Below are positions 22,638 to 29,838 of a stretch of 32,965 nucleotides of DNA, piece after piece. The stretch comes from Streptomyces sp. T39 (GTDB lineage: Bacteria > Actinomycetota > Actinomycetes > Streptomycetales > Streptomycetaceae). The stretch is from the NCBI RefSeq assembly GCF_008042045.1, contig NZ_RDBP01000012.1, forward strand, positions 813,787 through 846,751. Direction: 5' to 3'. Numbering within the stretch: the first letter of the stretch is position 1; each line of letters begins with the position of its first letter. The position numbers were made by a program, and so were the translations under genes. The notes beneath the pieces were generated by a model. That model searched no databases, had not been told where the DNA came from, and saw only the letters and a list, made by a program, of their open reading frames with translations.

Positions 22638-22709
22638 TCCCCTGTGGTGTAATTGGCAGCACTGAGGCTTTTGGTGCCTTATGTCCGGGTTCGAGTCCTG
22701 GCGGGGGAG
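22638..22709 (+). tRNA. tRNA-Gln (anticodon TTG)
   Basis: 72-nt cloverleaf. The acceptor TCCCCTG pairs with CGGGGGA (one wobble) and the discriminator is G709. The anticodon stem GAGGC/GCCTT encloses loop TTTTGGT, giving anticodon TTG (reads CAA). The T arm is CCGGG-TTCGAGT-CCTGG. CCA is not encoded. A CATAGT hexamer at 22576-22581 is the likely -10, without a clear -35. It lies directly upstream of glmU, as expected in Streptomyces. Confidence 0.93.
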
Positions 22710-22721
22710 CCCTCTTCGTTC

Positions 22722-22749
22722 CGGGTCCCGACCAGTGGGTCGGGACCCG
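22722..22749 (+). terminator. Hairpin after tRNA-Gln
   Basis: Perfect 12-bp stem CGGGTCCCGACC with its complement, AGTG loop, 13 nt after the tRNA. It probably ends the tRNA transcript and separates it from glmU. Confidence 0.75.
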
Positions 22750-22864
22750 CCGCCGTCTCCCCGCCGTCCCGCGCTCTCGGCGCCCTCGCGACCGCGCCCG
22801 TTTCCGCCGCGAAACCCCCCGGTATCCTTCGGGTGTCCACCACCCGAAGCCGAAGGGCATTTCC

Positions 22865-24313
22865 GTGAGCGCCAATCGCCCGGCAGCCGTCGTCGTCCTT
22901 GCAGCGGGTGAGGGCACCCGCATGAAGTCGAAGACCCCCAAAGTCCTGCACGAAATCTCCGGGCGTTCGCTCGTCGGTCACGTCGTATCGGCGGCGCGAG
23001 AGCTGGAGCCCGAGCACCTCGTCGTGGTCGTGGGCCATGCGCGCGAGCAGGTGGAGGCGCATCTCGCCGACCGGTACGCGGGGACGCGGACCGCTTTCCA
23101 GGCCGAGCAGAACGGCACCGGTCACGCCGTGCGCATGGGTCTGGAGGAGCTCGGCGGAGCCCCGGACGGCACCGTCATCGTGGTCTGCGGCGACACCCCG
23201 CTGCTGACCGGCGCGACCCTGTCCGCGCTCGCCGCCACCCACGGTGCGGACGGCAACGCGGTGACCGTGCTGACCGCCGAGGTGCCCGACTCCACGGGCT
23301 ACGGACGCATCGTGCGCGACGACGCCACCGGCGCGGTGACGGCCATCGTCGAGCACAAGGACGCGAGCGACGAGCAGCGGGCGATCCGGGAGATCAACTC
23401 CGGTGTCTTCGCGTTCGACGGCGCACTGCTCGGTGACGCGCTGAAGAAGGTGCGGACCGACAACAGCCAGGGCGAGGAGTACCTGACCGACGTCCTCGGG
23501 ATCCTGCGCGAGGCGGGTCACCGGGTGGGCGCATCGGTGGCGGGCGACCACCGGGAGATCCTGGGCATCAACAACCGTGTGCAGCTGTCCGAGGCGCGGC
23601 GGCTGCTGAACCAGCGGCTGCTGGAGCAGGCCATGCTGTCCGGCGTGACGGTCGTGGACCCGGCGTCGGTGATCGTCGACGTGACGGTGACGTTCGGCCC
23701 GGACGCGATCGTGCACCCGGGGACGCAGCTGCTCGGCGCCACCCATGTCGGCGAGGGCGCCGAGGTGGGTCCGAACACCCGCCTGCAGGACACCGTGGTC
23801 GGCGCGGGCGCCCGGGTGGACAACACCGTGGCGTACTCGTCCGAGGTGGGCGAGGGCGCGTCGGTGGGACCGTTCGCGTATCTGCGTCCCGGCACGAGGC
23901 TCGGCGCCAAGGGCAAGATCGGCACCTACGTCGAGACGAAGAACGCCGTGATCGGCGAGGGCACCAAGGTGCCGCACCTGTCGTACGTGGGCGACGCGAC
24001 GATCGGCGAGTACTCGAACATCGGCGCCGCGAGCGTGTTCGTGAACTACGACGGGGAGAAGAAGCACCACACCACGATCGGGTCCCACTGCCGTACCGGC
24101 TCGGACAACATGTTTGTGGCTCCTGTCACTGTCGGGGACGGCGCCTACACGGCCGCCGGCTCCGTGATCACCAAGGACGTACCGGCCGGCTCGCTGGCCG
24201 TCGCCCGGGGCCAGCAGCGGAATATCGAGGGTTGGGTGGCACGCAAGCGCCCCGGCAGCGCCGCCGCGCAGGCTGCCGCGGCGGCAACCGAGGACGTCGC
24301 CGGCGAGAACTGA
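22865..24313 (+). CDS. glmU: Bifunctional UDP-GlcNAc pyrophosphorylase / glucosamine-1-phosphate acetyltransferase GlmU
   Basis: 482-residue cytoplasmic enzyme that acetylates GlcN-1-P and then uridylates it to UDP-GlcNAc, the precursor of peptidoglycan and other glycans. The N-terminal Rossmann-like pyrophosphorylase starts with LAAGEGTRMKSKTPKVLHEI (about 12-31) and contains QNGTGHAV and GDTPLL. The C-terminal left-handed beta-helix starts near residue 260 and includes LRPGTRLG, YVETKNAVIG, VPHLSYVGDATIGEYSNIGA and NYDGEKKHHTTIG (acetyl-CoA and GlcN-1-P residues). The GTG at 22865 has GAAGGGC about 9 nt upstream and gives the normal streptomycete length. prs follows 127 nt later; the pairing is conserved across actinobacteria. 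Confidence 0.97.
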   Translation: MSANRPAAVVVLAAGEGTRMKSKTPKVLHEISGRSLVGHVVSAARELEPEHLVVVVGHAREQVEAHLADRYAGTRTAFQAEQNGTGHAVRMGLEELGGAPDGTVIVVCGDTPLLTGATLSALAATHGADGNAVTVLTAEVPDSTGYGRIVRDDATGAVTAIVEHKDASDEQRAIREINSGVFAFDGALLGDALKKVRTDNSQGEEYLTDVLGILREAGHRVGASVAGDHREILGINNRVQLSEARRLLNQRLLEQAMLSGVTVVDPASVIVDVTVTFGPDAIVHPGTQLLGATHVGEGAEVGPNTRLQDTVVGAGARVDNTVAYSSEVGEGASVGPFAYLRPGTRLGAKGKIGTYVETKNAVIGEGTKVPHLSYVGDATIGEYSNIGAASVFVNYDGEKKHHTTIGSHCRTGSDNMFVAPVTVGDGAYTAAGSVITKDVPAGSLAVARGQQRNIEGWVARKRPGSAAAQAAAAATEDVAGEN

Positions 24314-24383
24314 CCGGAAACAGGTGCGTCGAACTCGGCGTACCGTGATACGTGCACACAAATTCGGCTGGCTCGCGTCCGGG

Positions 24384-24406
24384 GTTCCCAGGTCTCCTGG
24401 GACCGT
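24384..24406. other. Inverted repeat upstream of prs
   Basis: TCCCAGG-TCT-CCTGGGA, partly extended by GGT/ACC, in the 127-bp glmU-prs gap about 35 nt before the prs start. It could be a weak attenuator, a terminator or an operator; sequence alone does not decide. Confidence 0.35.
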
Positions 24407-24440
24407 GGCGGCCAGAGAACACGTCTGAGGAGACAGTGCT

Positions 24441-25418
24441 GTGACCGGGATCAAGACGACCGGCGAGAAGAAGATGATGCTCTTCTCCGGCCGCGCCCAC
24501 CCCGAGCTTGCCGAGGAGGTCGCACACCAGCTGGGTGTCGGCCTCGTCCCTACCAAGGCATTCGATTTCGCCAACGGTGAGATCTACGTCCGCTTCCAGG
24601 AGTCGGCCCGCGGCGCGGACTGCTTCCTGATGCAGAGCCACACGGCTCCCATCAACAAGTGGATCATGGAACAGCTGATCATGATCGATGCTCTCAAGCG
24701 GGCTTCGGCCCGGAGCATCACCGTGATCATCCCGTCGTACGGCTACGCCCGGCAGGACAAGAAGCACCGCGGCCGCGAGCCCATCTCGGCCCGTCTGATC
24801 GCCGATCTGCTGAAGACGGCGGGTGCGGACCGCATCCTCACGGTGGACCTGCACACGGACCAGATCCAGGGCTTCTTCGACGGCCCGGTGGACCACCTCT
24901 CGGCGCTGCCGGTGCTCGCGGACTACGTGGGCGCGAAGGTGGACCGCAACAAGCTGACGATCGTCTCGCCCGACGCGGGCCGCGTGCGCGTGGCCGACCG
25001 GTGGTGCGACCGCCTGGACGCGCCGCTGGCCATCGTGCACAAGCGCCGTGACAAGGACGTCGCCAACCAGGTGACGGTCCACGAGGTCGTCGGCGAGGTC
25101 GAGGGCCGGGTCTGCGTGCTGGTGGACGACATGATCGACACCGGTGGCACGATCTGCGCCGCGGCGGACGCCCTGTTCGCCAACGGAGCCGAGGACGTCA
25201 TCGTCACGGCCACCCACGGCATCCTGTCCGGCCCCGCGGCCGACCGCCTGAAGAACTCGAAGGTGAGCGAGTTCGTGCTGACGAACACGCTGCCGACGCC
25301 GGGTGAGCTGGAGCTGGACAAGATCAAGGTGCTGTCGATGGCGCCCACGATCGCGCGCGCGGTGCGCGAGGTCTTCGAGGACGGTTCGGTGACGAGCCTC
25401 TTCGAGGAGAACAAGTAG
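24441..25418 (+). CDS. prs: Ribose-phosphate pyrophosphokinase
   Basis: 325-residue PRPP synthetase (ribose-5-phosphate + ATP to PRPP + AMP), feeding nucleotide, His and Trp synthesis. Class I features are clear: FANGEIYVRF, SYGYARQDKKHRGREPISA (ATP loop region), VDLHTDQIQGFF (metal/flexible loop), KRRDKD and the PRPP-binding loop VDDMIDTGGT. The GTG start at 24441 has GAGGAGA 7-8 nt upstream. It lies downstream of glmU and is followed by a strong hairpin, so the pair forms one unit or prs has its own promoter in the gap. Confidence 0.97.
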   Translation: MTGIKTTGEKKMMLFSGRAHPELAEEVAHQLGVGLVPTKAFDFANGEIYVRFQESARGADCFLMQSHTAPINKWIMEQLIMIDALKRASARSITVIIPSYGYARQDKKHRGREPISARLIADLLKTAGADRILTVDLHTDQIQGFFDGPVDHLSALPVLADYVGAKVDRNKLTIVSPDAGRVRVADRWCDRLDAPLAIVHKRRDKDVANQVTVHEVVGEVEGRVCVLVDDMIDTGGTICAAADALFANGAEDVIVTATHGILSGPAADRLKNSKVSEFVLTNTLPTPGELELDKIKVLSMAPTIARAVREVFEDGSVTSLFEENK

Positions 25419-25437
25419 GCGGCACCGCACCGCTTTT

Positions 25438-25476
25438 CGCGAGGGCCGTCCCGCCGTGTGCGGGGCGGCCCTCGCG
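25438..25476 (+). terminator. Terminator after prs
   Basis: 17-bp stem (25438-25454 with 25460-25476, one G-U pair) and a 5-nt loop, 20 nt after the prs stop codon. It is preceded by TTTT. Confidence 0.8.
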
Positions 25477-25515
25477 CGCGCTGCGGTGATCCCCCGGCGG
25501 CCGGGGGTGATCCAT

Positions 25516-25544
25516 TTGGGGCACGGGGTCCTGCCGCGTAAACT
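25516..25544 (+). promoter_or_regulatory. Promoter of rplY
   Basis: TTGGGG at 25516-25521 and TAAACT at 25539-25544 with a 17-nt spacer. The start would lie near 25551, leaving a leader of about 120 nt before the rplY ATG. Confidence 0.5.
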
Positions 25545-25550
25545 GTCGAA

Positions 25551-25673
25551 GTTGCTCGGCGAGGGAGGCCGCACCGATGGTGCGGCGGTCCGTTATCGAC
25601 GCGCTCTTCGTAGCAGGCCAGTCGTGGCCGGGTGACCGCCACCAGTTCGTCTTTCTGCTTACGAGGAGTGCAC
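25551..25673 (+). promoter_or_regulatory. Structured 5' leader of rplY
   Basis: About 120 untranslated bases with a perfect 8-bp hairpin GCCGCACC-GAT-GGTGCGGC (25568-25586) and further GGCCGGGTGACCGCC-type pairing before the ribosome site GAGGAG (25663-25668). Its length and structure fit an autoregulatory ribosomal-protein leader. I cannot assign it to a named RNA family. Confidence 0.35.
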
Positions 25674-26270
25674 ATGTCCGAGGTCAAGCTCGCCGCCGCG
25701 GTCCGTACCGAGTTCGGCAAGGGCGCCGCCCGCCGCATCCGCCGCGACAACAAGGTCCCCGGCGTTCTCTACGGCCACGGCACCGAGTCGGTCCACCTGA
25801 CCCTGCCGGGTCACGACCTGCTGCTGGCGCTGCGCACGCCGAACGTCCTGCTCGCCCTGGAGCTCGACGGCAAGAAGGAGCTCGCGATCCCGAAGGCCGT
25901 GCAGCGCAACCCGCTCAAGGGCTTCATCGAGCACGTCGACCTGCTCCTCGTGAAGCGCGGCGAGAAGGTCAGCGTCGACATCCCGGTCCTGACCGAGGGC
26001 GACCTGGCCCCCGGCGCGTTCCTGCTCGAGCACGTGCTGAACGCCCTGCCGGTCGAGGCCGAGGCCACGCACATCCCCGAGTCCGTCACGGTCTCCATCG
26101 AGGGCCTGTCCGCCGGTGACTCCGTCCTGGCCAAGGACATCCCCCTGCCCAAGGGCACCACGCTGACGGTCGAGGACGACACCGTCGTCCTCCAGATCCT
26201 GGCCGCGCAGGCCGAGGAGCCGGCCGCCGAGGGCACCGAGGGCGAGGGCGACGCCGCCGCCGAGGCCTGA
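25674..26270 (+). CDS. rplY: 50S ribosomal protein L25/general stress protein Ctc
   Basis: 198-residue long-form (TL5/CTC-type) L25 that binds 5S rRNA in the large subunit. The N-terminal L25 beta-barrel is about 1-92 (VRTEFGKGAARRIRR, KVPGVLYGHG, AVQRNPLKGFIEHVDL). The C-terminal CTC domain is about 95-180, and an acidic Ala/Glu-rich tail ends it (EGTEGEGDAAAEA). The ATG at 25674 has GAGGAG 5 nt upstream. It is the usual partner of pth 3' to it, though a strong hairpin lies between them. Confidence 0.96.
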   Translation: MSEVKLAAAVRTEFGKGAARRIRRDNKVPGVLYGHGTESVHLTLPGHDLLLALRTPNVLLALELDGKKELAIPKAVQRNPLKGFIEHVDLLLVKRGEKVSVDIPVLTEGDLAPGAFLLEHVLNALPVEAEATHIPESVTVSIEGLSAGDSVLAKDIPLPKGTTLTVEDDTVVLQILAAQAEEPAAEGTEGEGDAAAEA

Positions 26271-26297
26271 GCCGTAAGCTCTGCGTGAGGCTTTTCG

Positions 26298-26327
26298 CGG
26301 GGTGGCGGGCTGCGGCCCGCCACCCCG
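26298..26327 (+). terminator. Terminator after rplY, with T-rich tail
   Basis: Perfect 13-bp stem CGGGGTGGCGGGC with TGCG loop, followed by TTCCTTTCTGTTC. This is the most canonical intrinsic terminator in the window. pth starts 42 nt later, so pth relies on read-through or its own promoter. Confidence 0.85.
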
Positions 26328-26368
26328 TTCCTTTCTGTTCGGGCCGGTGACGAGGAGAGTCGGCACAG

Positions 26369-26962
26369 ATGTCGGACGTGAACGACCCCTGGCTGATCGT
26401 GGGTCTCGGCAACCCGGGTCCCGGGTACGCGGGCAATCGCCACAACATCGGCTTCATGGTGGCCGACCTGCTGGCCGAGCGGATCGGCGGCTCCTTCAAG
26501 CGGGCCCAGAAGACGCAGGCGCAGGTGCTGGAGGGACGCATCGGGCCCGCCGGCCCGATGAGCCGCCGGGTGATCCTGGCGAAGCCGATGTCGTACATGA
26601 ACCTCTCGGGCGGCCCGGTCACCGCGCTGCGGGACTTCTACAAGGTGCCGACGGCGCACATCGTGGCCGTCCACGACGAACTGGACATCGACTACGGCAC
26701 GTTGCGCCTCAAGCTGGGCGGCGGGGACAACGGGCACAACGGTCTGAAGTCGATGACGAAGGCGATGGGGCCGGACTACCACCGGGTGCGGTGCGGCATC
26801 GGCCGTCCGCCGGGCCGGATGCAGGTGGCGGACTTCGTGCTGAAGGACTTCTCGTCCACGGAGCGCAAGGAACTGGACTGGTTCGTGGACCGCTCGGCCG
26901 ACGCGGTGGAATGTCTGGTGATCGACGGTCTGGAGCGGGCGCAGGGGACGTACAACTCCTGA
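26369..26962 (+). CDS. pth: Peptidyl-tRNA hydrolase
   Basis: 197-residue cytoplasmic esterase that releases peptides from drop-off peptidyl-tRNA. Family landmarks: [19 protein letters not shown] near the N-terminus with the catalytic His in [24 protein letters not shown] with its conserved Asp, and [13 protein letters not shown]. The ATG at 26369 has GAGGAGAG about 10 nt upstream. Ordinary length; genomic position after rplY is typical. Confidence 0.97.
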   Translation: MSDVNDPWLIVGLGNPGPGYAGNRHNIGFMVADLLAERIGGSFKRAQKTQAQVLEGRIGPAGPMSRRVILAKPMSYMNLSGGPVTALRDFYKVPTAHIVAVHDELDIDYGTLRLKLGGGDNGHNGLKSMTKAMGPDYHRVRCGIGRPPGRMQVADFVLKDFSSTERKELDWFVDRSADAVECLVIDGLERAQGTYNS

Positions 26963-27042
26963 CGCCCCGCCGGGGCTTCGGCACGCCGGGCGGCACGACG
27001 CCCCGCGACGGGCGGTGCGCGCGCACGGCCGGTGACGCCGGG

Positions 27043-27048
27043 TAGGTT
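27043..27048 (+). promoter_or_regulatory. -10 element of a leaderless transcript (phytochrome gene)
   Basis: TAGGTT lies exactly 6 nt before the ATG at 27055, and no Shine-Dalgarno sequence is present. No -35 is recognisable. Confidence 0.45.
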
Positions 27049-27054
27049 CGCCGC

Positions 27055-29379
27055 ATGGAGGAACGATGGCTGACCGAGCGTGCCCGGACGGCGGAGGCGT
27101 CGGTACCGGGTGGGTTCGACCTGACCGAGTGCGTGCGGGAGCCCATCCACCTGCTGGGCGGGATCCAGTCCTACGGCTCGCTCGTGGCGGTGGACCCCGG
27201 GACCGGCGTGGTGGAGGTGGCCGCGGCCAACACCGGTGAGGTCCTCGGCGTCCCGGCAACCGACCTGGTGGGCTCACCCGTGACCCGGGTCGTCTCCGCC
27301 GACCACTACGACGAGGCCCTGACCGGTACGGCCGACGACGACGAGGTCCCCCTCTCCTTCCCGGTCCTCGCCGATCCGAGCCGGCCCGGCGGACAGCGGT
27401 TCGACGTCTCGGCGCACCGCCGGGACGGTCTGCTCGTCCTGGAGTTCGAGCCGCGGGACGGCGCGCACTTCGGCTTCTCCTCCTTCTATCAGGGGGTCCG
27501 GCGTGCCCTGGGCCGGCTCCGGGCGGCCACCGCCACCGAGGACTGCTGCCGGATCGCCGCTCACGAGATGCGTGCGCTGACCGGCTTCGACCGGGTGGTC
27601 GTCTACCGGTTCGACGGCGAGGACGGCCCCGGTGAGGTGATCGCCGAGGACGTGTGCGACGCGTGGGAGCCCTGGCTGGGGCTGTGGTTCCCGGCGACGG
27701 ACATCCCGCCGCAGGCCCGGCGGCTCTACCGGGAGAACTGGATCCGCGCGATCGCCGACGTCGACGACCCCACCGTGGGCCTGCACCCGGCGGTGCGGCC
27801 CGCCACCGGCGCACCGCTCGACCTGTCCCAGTCGGCCCTGCGCACGGTGTCGGAGTTCCACCTGGAGTACCTGCGCAACATCGGCGTGCGGTCCTCCATG
27901 TCGGTCTCCGTCCTGCTGGAAGGACGGCTGTGGGGCCTGATCGCCTGTCACGGCGCCGCGCCGCTGCGGCTCGCGCCGGAGGTGCGGTCGGCCTGCGAGA
28001 TGTTCGGATCCGCCTTCTCGATGCAGCTGGCCGCCATCGGGGAACGGCAGCGCGCGGACGCGCTCGTGGTGTCCGGGCGGCGCGCGGCCTCCGTGGCCCG
28101 GCTGATGGAACACGGCGCCGCCGACGGCTTCGCCGGGTTCACCGGGCCGCTGGCCGAACTGCTGGGCGCCGACGGCGTACTGCTGCGGCGTGCGGGCGAG
28201 GACGTCACCGGCGGCGACCCGCTCCCCGAAGGACTCGCGCGCGCCCTGGACCGCAAGGCCGCGTCGCTCACCCCCGGAACGGTGTGGGCGACCGACCGCC
28301 TCCCGGAGCTGCCCGAGGACGAACTCGCCATCACCGCGACGGCGGCGGGCTGCCCCGCAGGGGTGCTGCTGCTGCCGCTCACCCGCGAGGGCGACTTCCT
28401 GGCCTGGACCCGGCGGGAGCGGCCGGCCCCCAGGGAGTGGGCAGCCGACCCGGCCCAGCCGATCCTGGTGGGGCCGCGCGGCGAGCGGCTGACCCCGCGC
28501 GGCTCGGGGGCGGTGTTCCGGGCGACGATGCGCGGCCGGAGTCTGCCGTGGACGGCCGGCGACGAGTCGGCGGCCCGGGAGCTCTGGCGGCTGCTGACCG
28601 GGCTGGTACTGCGTCACGCCGATGCCGTGACCGCCCTCAACGCCGAGCTGCGCCGCAGCAACACCGACCTGGACGCCTTCGCCCACGCCGCGGCCCACGA
28701 TCTGAAGGAACCGCTGCGGGGCATCTCCAACTCGGCCACGTTCGCGATCGAGGACGCGGCCGACCTGGACGAGGCGACCGAGCGCCGGCTGCTGACCGTG
28801 CAGCGCCTCGCCGACCGCATGGACTCCCTGCTCAACTCCCTGCTGCACTACTCCCGGCTGGGCCGGGCCGGGCTCCGGGTCCGGGAGGTGGAGCTGGCCG
28901 CCGCCCTGGAAGGGGCCCTGGAGGTGGCGGGACCCCGGCTGGAGGAGGAGCGCGTCACGGTCCGCCGCGGGGAACTGCCCGTCGTCGTGGCCGACCCCGA
29001 CCGCCTCCACGAGATCCTGGTCAACCTGCTGGTCAACGCCGCCAAGTACGCGCGGGACGGGGACGACCGGTGGGTGGAGGTCTCCGGGCACCGGCAGCCG
29101 TCCCCCGACGCCGCCGGGCGGGAGGAGACCGTGGTCGTCGTCCGGGACAACGGCATCGGTATCGCGTCCGGGCAGCAGGACGAGGTCTTCCAGCTGTTCC
29201 GACGCCTGCACGGCGCGACCGAGCGCGGCGGCGGCACCGGTATCGGTCTGGCCGTGGTGAAACGCCTCGTCGAGCGGCACGGAGGCCGGCTGACGCTGGA
29301 CAGCGCCCCCGGCGAGGGCACCGCGTTCTCCTTCACGCTGGGCGAGGCCGTACCGGGCGGCCCGGCGGACGCGCCCTGA
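27055..29379 (+). CDS. Bacteriophytochrome sensor histidine kinase
   Basis: 774-residue red/far-red photoreceptor kinase with order PAS-GAF-PHY-HisKA-HATPase. Cys26 in DLTECVREPIH matches the biliverdin-attaching Cys of bacterial phytochromes. The GAF domain has VVYRFDGEDGPGEVIAE (Y184), FPATDIPPQARRLY (D216, Y225) and SEFHLEYLRNIGV (H269, Y272). Gly300 replaces the second His of the usual CHH. The PHY tongue is recognisable (WAADPAQP; LTPRGSGAVF; RGRSLPW). Phospho-His is H548 (HAAAHDLKEPLR), N-box N661, G1 DNGIGI and G2 GGGTGIGLAV. No heme oxygenase gene is in view to supply biliverdin. It converges, with a 9-bp gap and no terminator, on the receiver protein that is its likely partner. Confidence 0.93.
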   Translation: MEERWLTERARTAEASVPGGFDLTECVREPIHLLGGIQSYGSLVAVDPGTGVVEVAAANTGEVLGVPATDLVGSPVTRVVSADHYDEALTGTADDDEVPLSFPVLADPSRPGGQRFDVSAHRRDGLLVLEFEPRDGAHFGFSSFYQGVRRALGRLRAATATEDCCRIAAHEMRALTGFDRVVVYRFDGEDGPGEVIAEDVCDAWEPWLGLWFPATDIPPQARRLYRENWIRAIADVDDPTVGLHPAVRPATGAPLDLSQSALRTVSEFHLEYLRNIGVRSSMSVSVLLEGRLWGLIACHGAAPLRLAPEVRSACEMFGSAFSMQLAAIGERQRADALVVSGRRAASVARLMEHGAADGFAGFTGPLAELLGADGVLLRRAGEDVTGGDPLPEGLARALDRKAASLTPGTVWATDRLPELPEDELAITATAAGCPAGVLLLPLTREGDFLAWTRRERPAPREWAADPAQPILVGPRGERLTPRGSGAVFRATMRGRSLPWTAGDESAARELWRLLTGLVLRHADAVTALNAELRRSNTDLDAFAHAAAHDLKEPLRGISNSATFAIEDAADLDEATERRLLTVQRLADRMDSLLNSLLHYSRLGRAGLRVREVELAAALEGALEVAGPRLEEERVTVRRGELPVVVADPDRLHEILVNLLVNAAKYARDGDDRWVEVSGHRQPSPDAAGREETVVVVRDNGIGIASGQQDEVFQLFRRLHGATERGGGTGIGLAVVKRLVERHGGRLTLDSAPGEGTAFSFTLGEAVPGGPADAP

Positions 29380-29388
29380 GGGCCGGCC

Positions 29389-29838
29389 TCAGGCGCCGTC
29401 CCCGGCCGCCGCGTTCCGCGACTGCTGCCAGTAGTCCACCGCGCCCTTGAGGACCGTGCGGAACAGGGCGAAGTTCACCGGCTTGTAGACGTAGCTGTCC
29501 GCGCCGGCGGCGTAGCAGGCATCCACCTCCGCGGGCGCGGTCGACGAGGTGAACACCACCACGGTGACGTCCCTCAGCTCGGGCCGGGCACGGAGGGCGG
29601 CGAGCACGGCGTGGCCGCTGACCCCGGGCATGTTGAGGTCGAGGAAGACCAGGCCGGGCAGCTCGTCCTGCTTCAGCAGCAGGTCGACCAGCCCGTTGCC
29701 GTGGCTGGTGAACTCGGTGTGCAGCTCGGGGTGGGTCTGGCGCAGGGCACGCTGGATCGCCTCGGTGTCCTCGGGGCTGTCCTCCACGACCAGGACACGG
29801 GAGGAGTCGGTCGGCCTGGGGCCTGCTTCGCTCGTCAC
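29389..29838 (-). CDS. Receiver-only response regulator (Rcp1-like)
   Basis: 149-residue single CheY-like receiver with no output domain. Acid pocket E19/D20, phospho-acceptor D67 (FLDLNMPG), T97 and K119 (VYKP) are all present. The VVEDSPEDTEAIQRAL start and the loop LHTEFTSHGNGLVDLLL place it with the Rcp1-like regulators that partner phytochrome kinases. The GTG at 29838 overlaps the phosphatase stop codon (GTGA) and has AAAGGA close upstream, so translation is coupled. It could relay phosphate from the phytochrome, or act on the co-transcribed PP2C phosphatase by contact. Confidence 0.92.
   Translation of the reverse strand: MTSEAGPRPTDSSRVLVVEDSPEDTEAIQRALRQTHPELHTEFTSHGNGLVDLLLKQDELPGLVFLDLNMPGVSGHAVLAALRARPELRDVTVVVFTSSTAPAEVDACYAAGADSYVYKPVNFALFRTVLKGAVDYWQQSRNAAAGDGA

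Noticed and set aside
22638..22709. tRNA-Gln as an integrated-element attachment site
   Set aside because: No integrase, no duplicated tRNA 3' end and no foreign-looking cargo are present on either side; glmU follows directly.
25487..25514. A GATCCCCCGG/CCGGGGGTGATC inverted repeat as a second terminator after prs
   Set aside because: Pairing is imperfect, it lies just before the rplY promoter, and the stronger 17-bp hairpin upstream already explains termination. An operator role is possible but unsupported.
26963..27054. A small gene between pth and the phytochrome gene
   Set aside because: Only short shadow frames exist in these 92 bp. The only signal is the probable -10 hexamer for the phytochrome gene.
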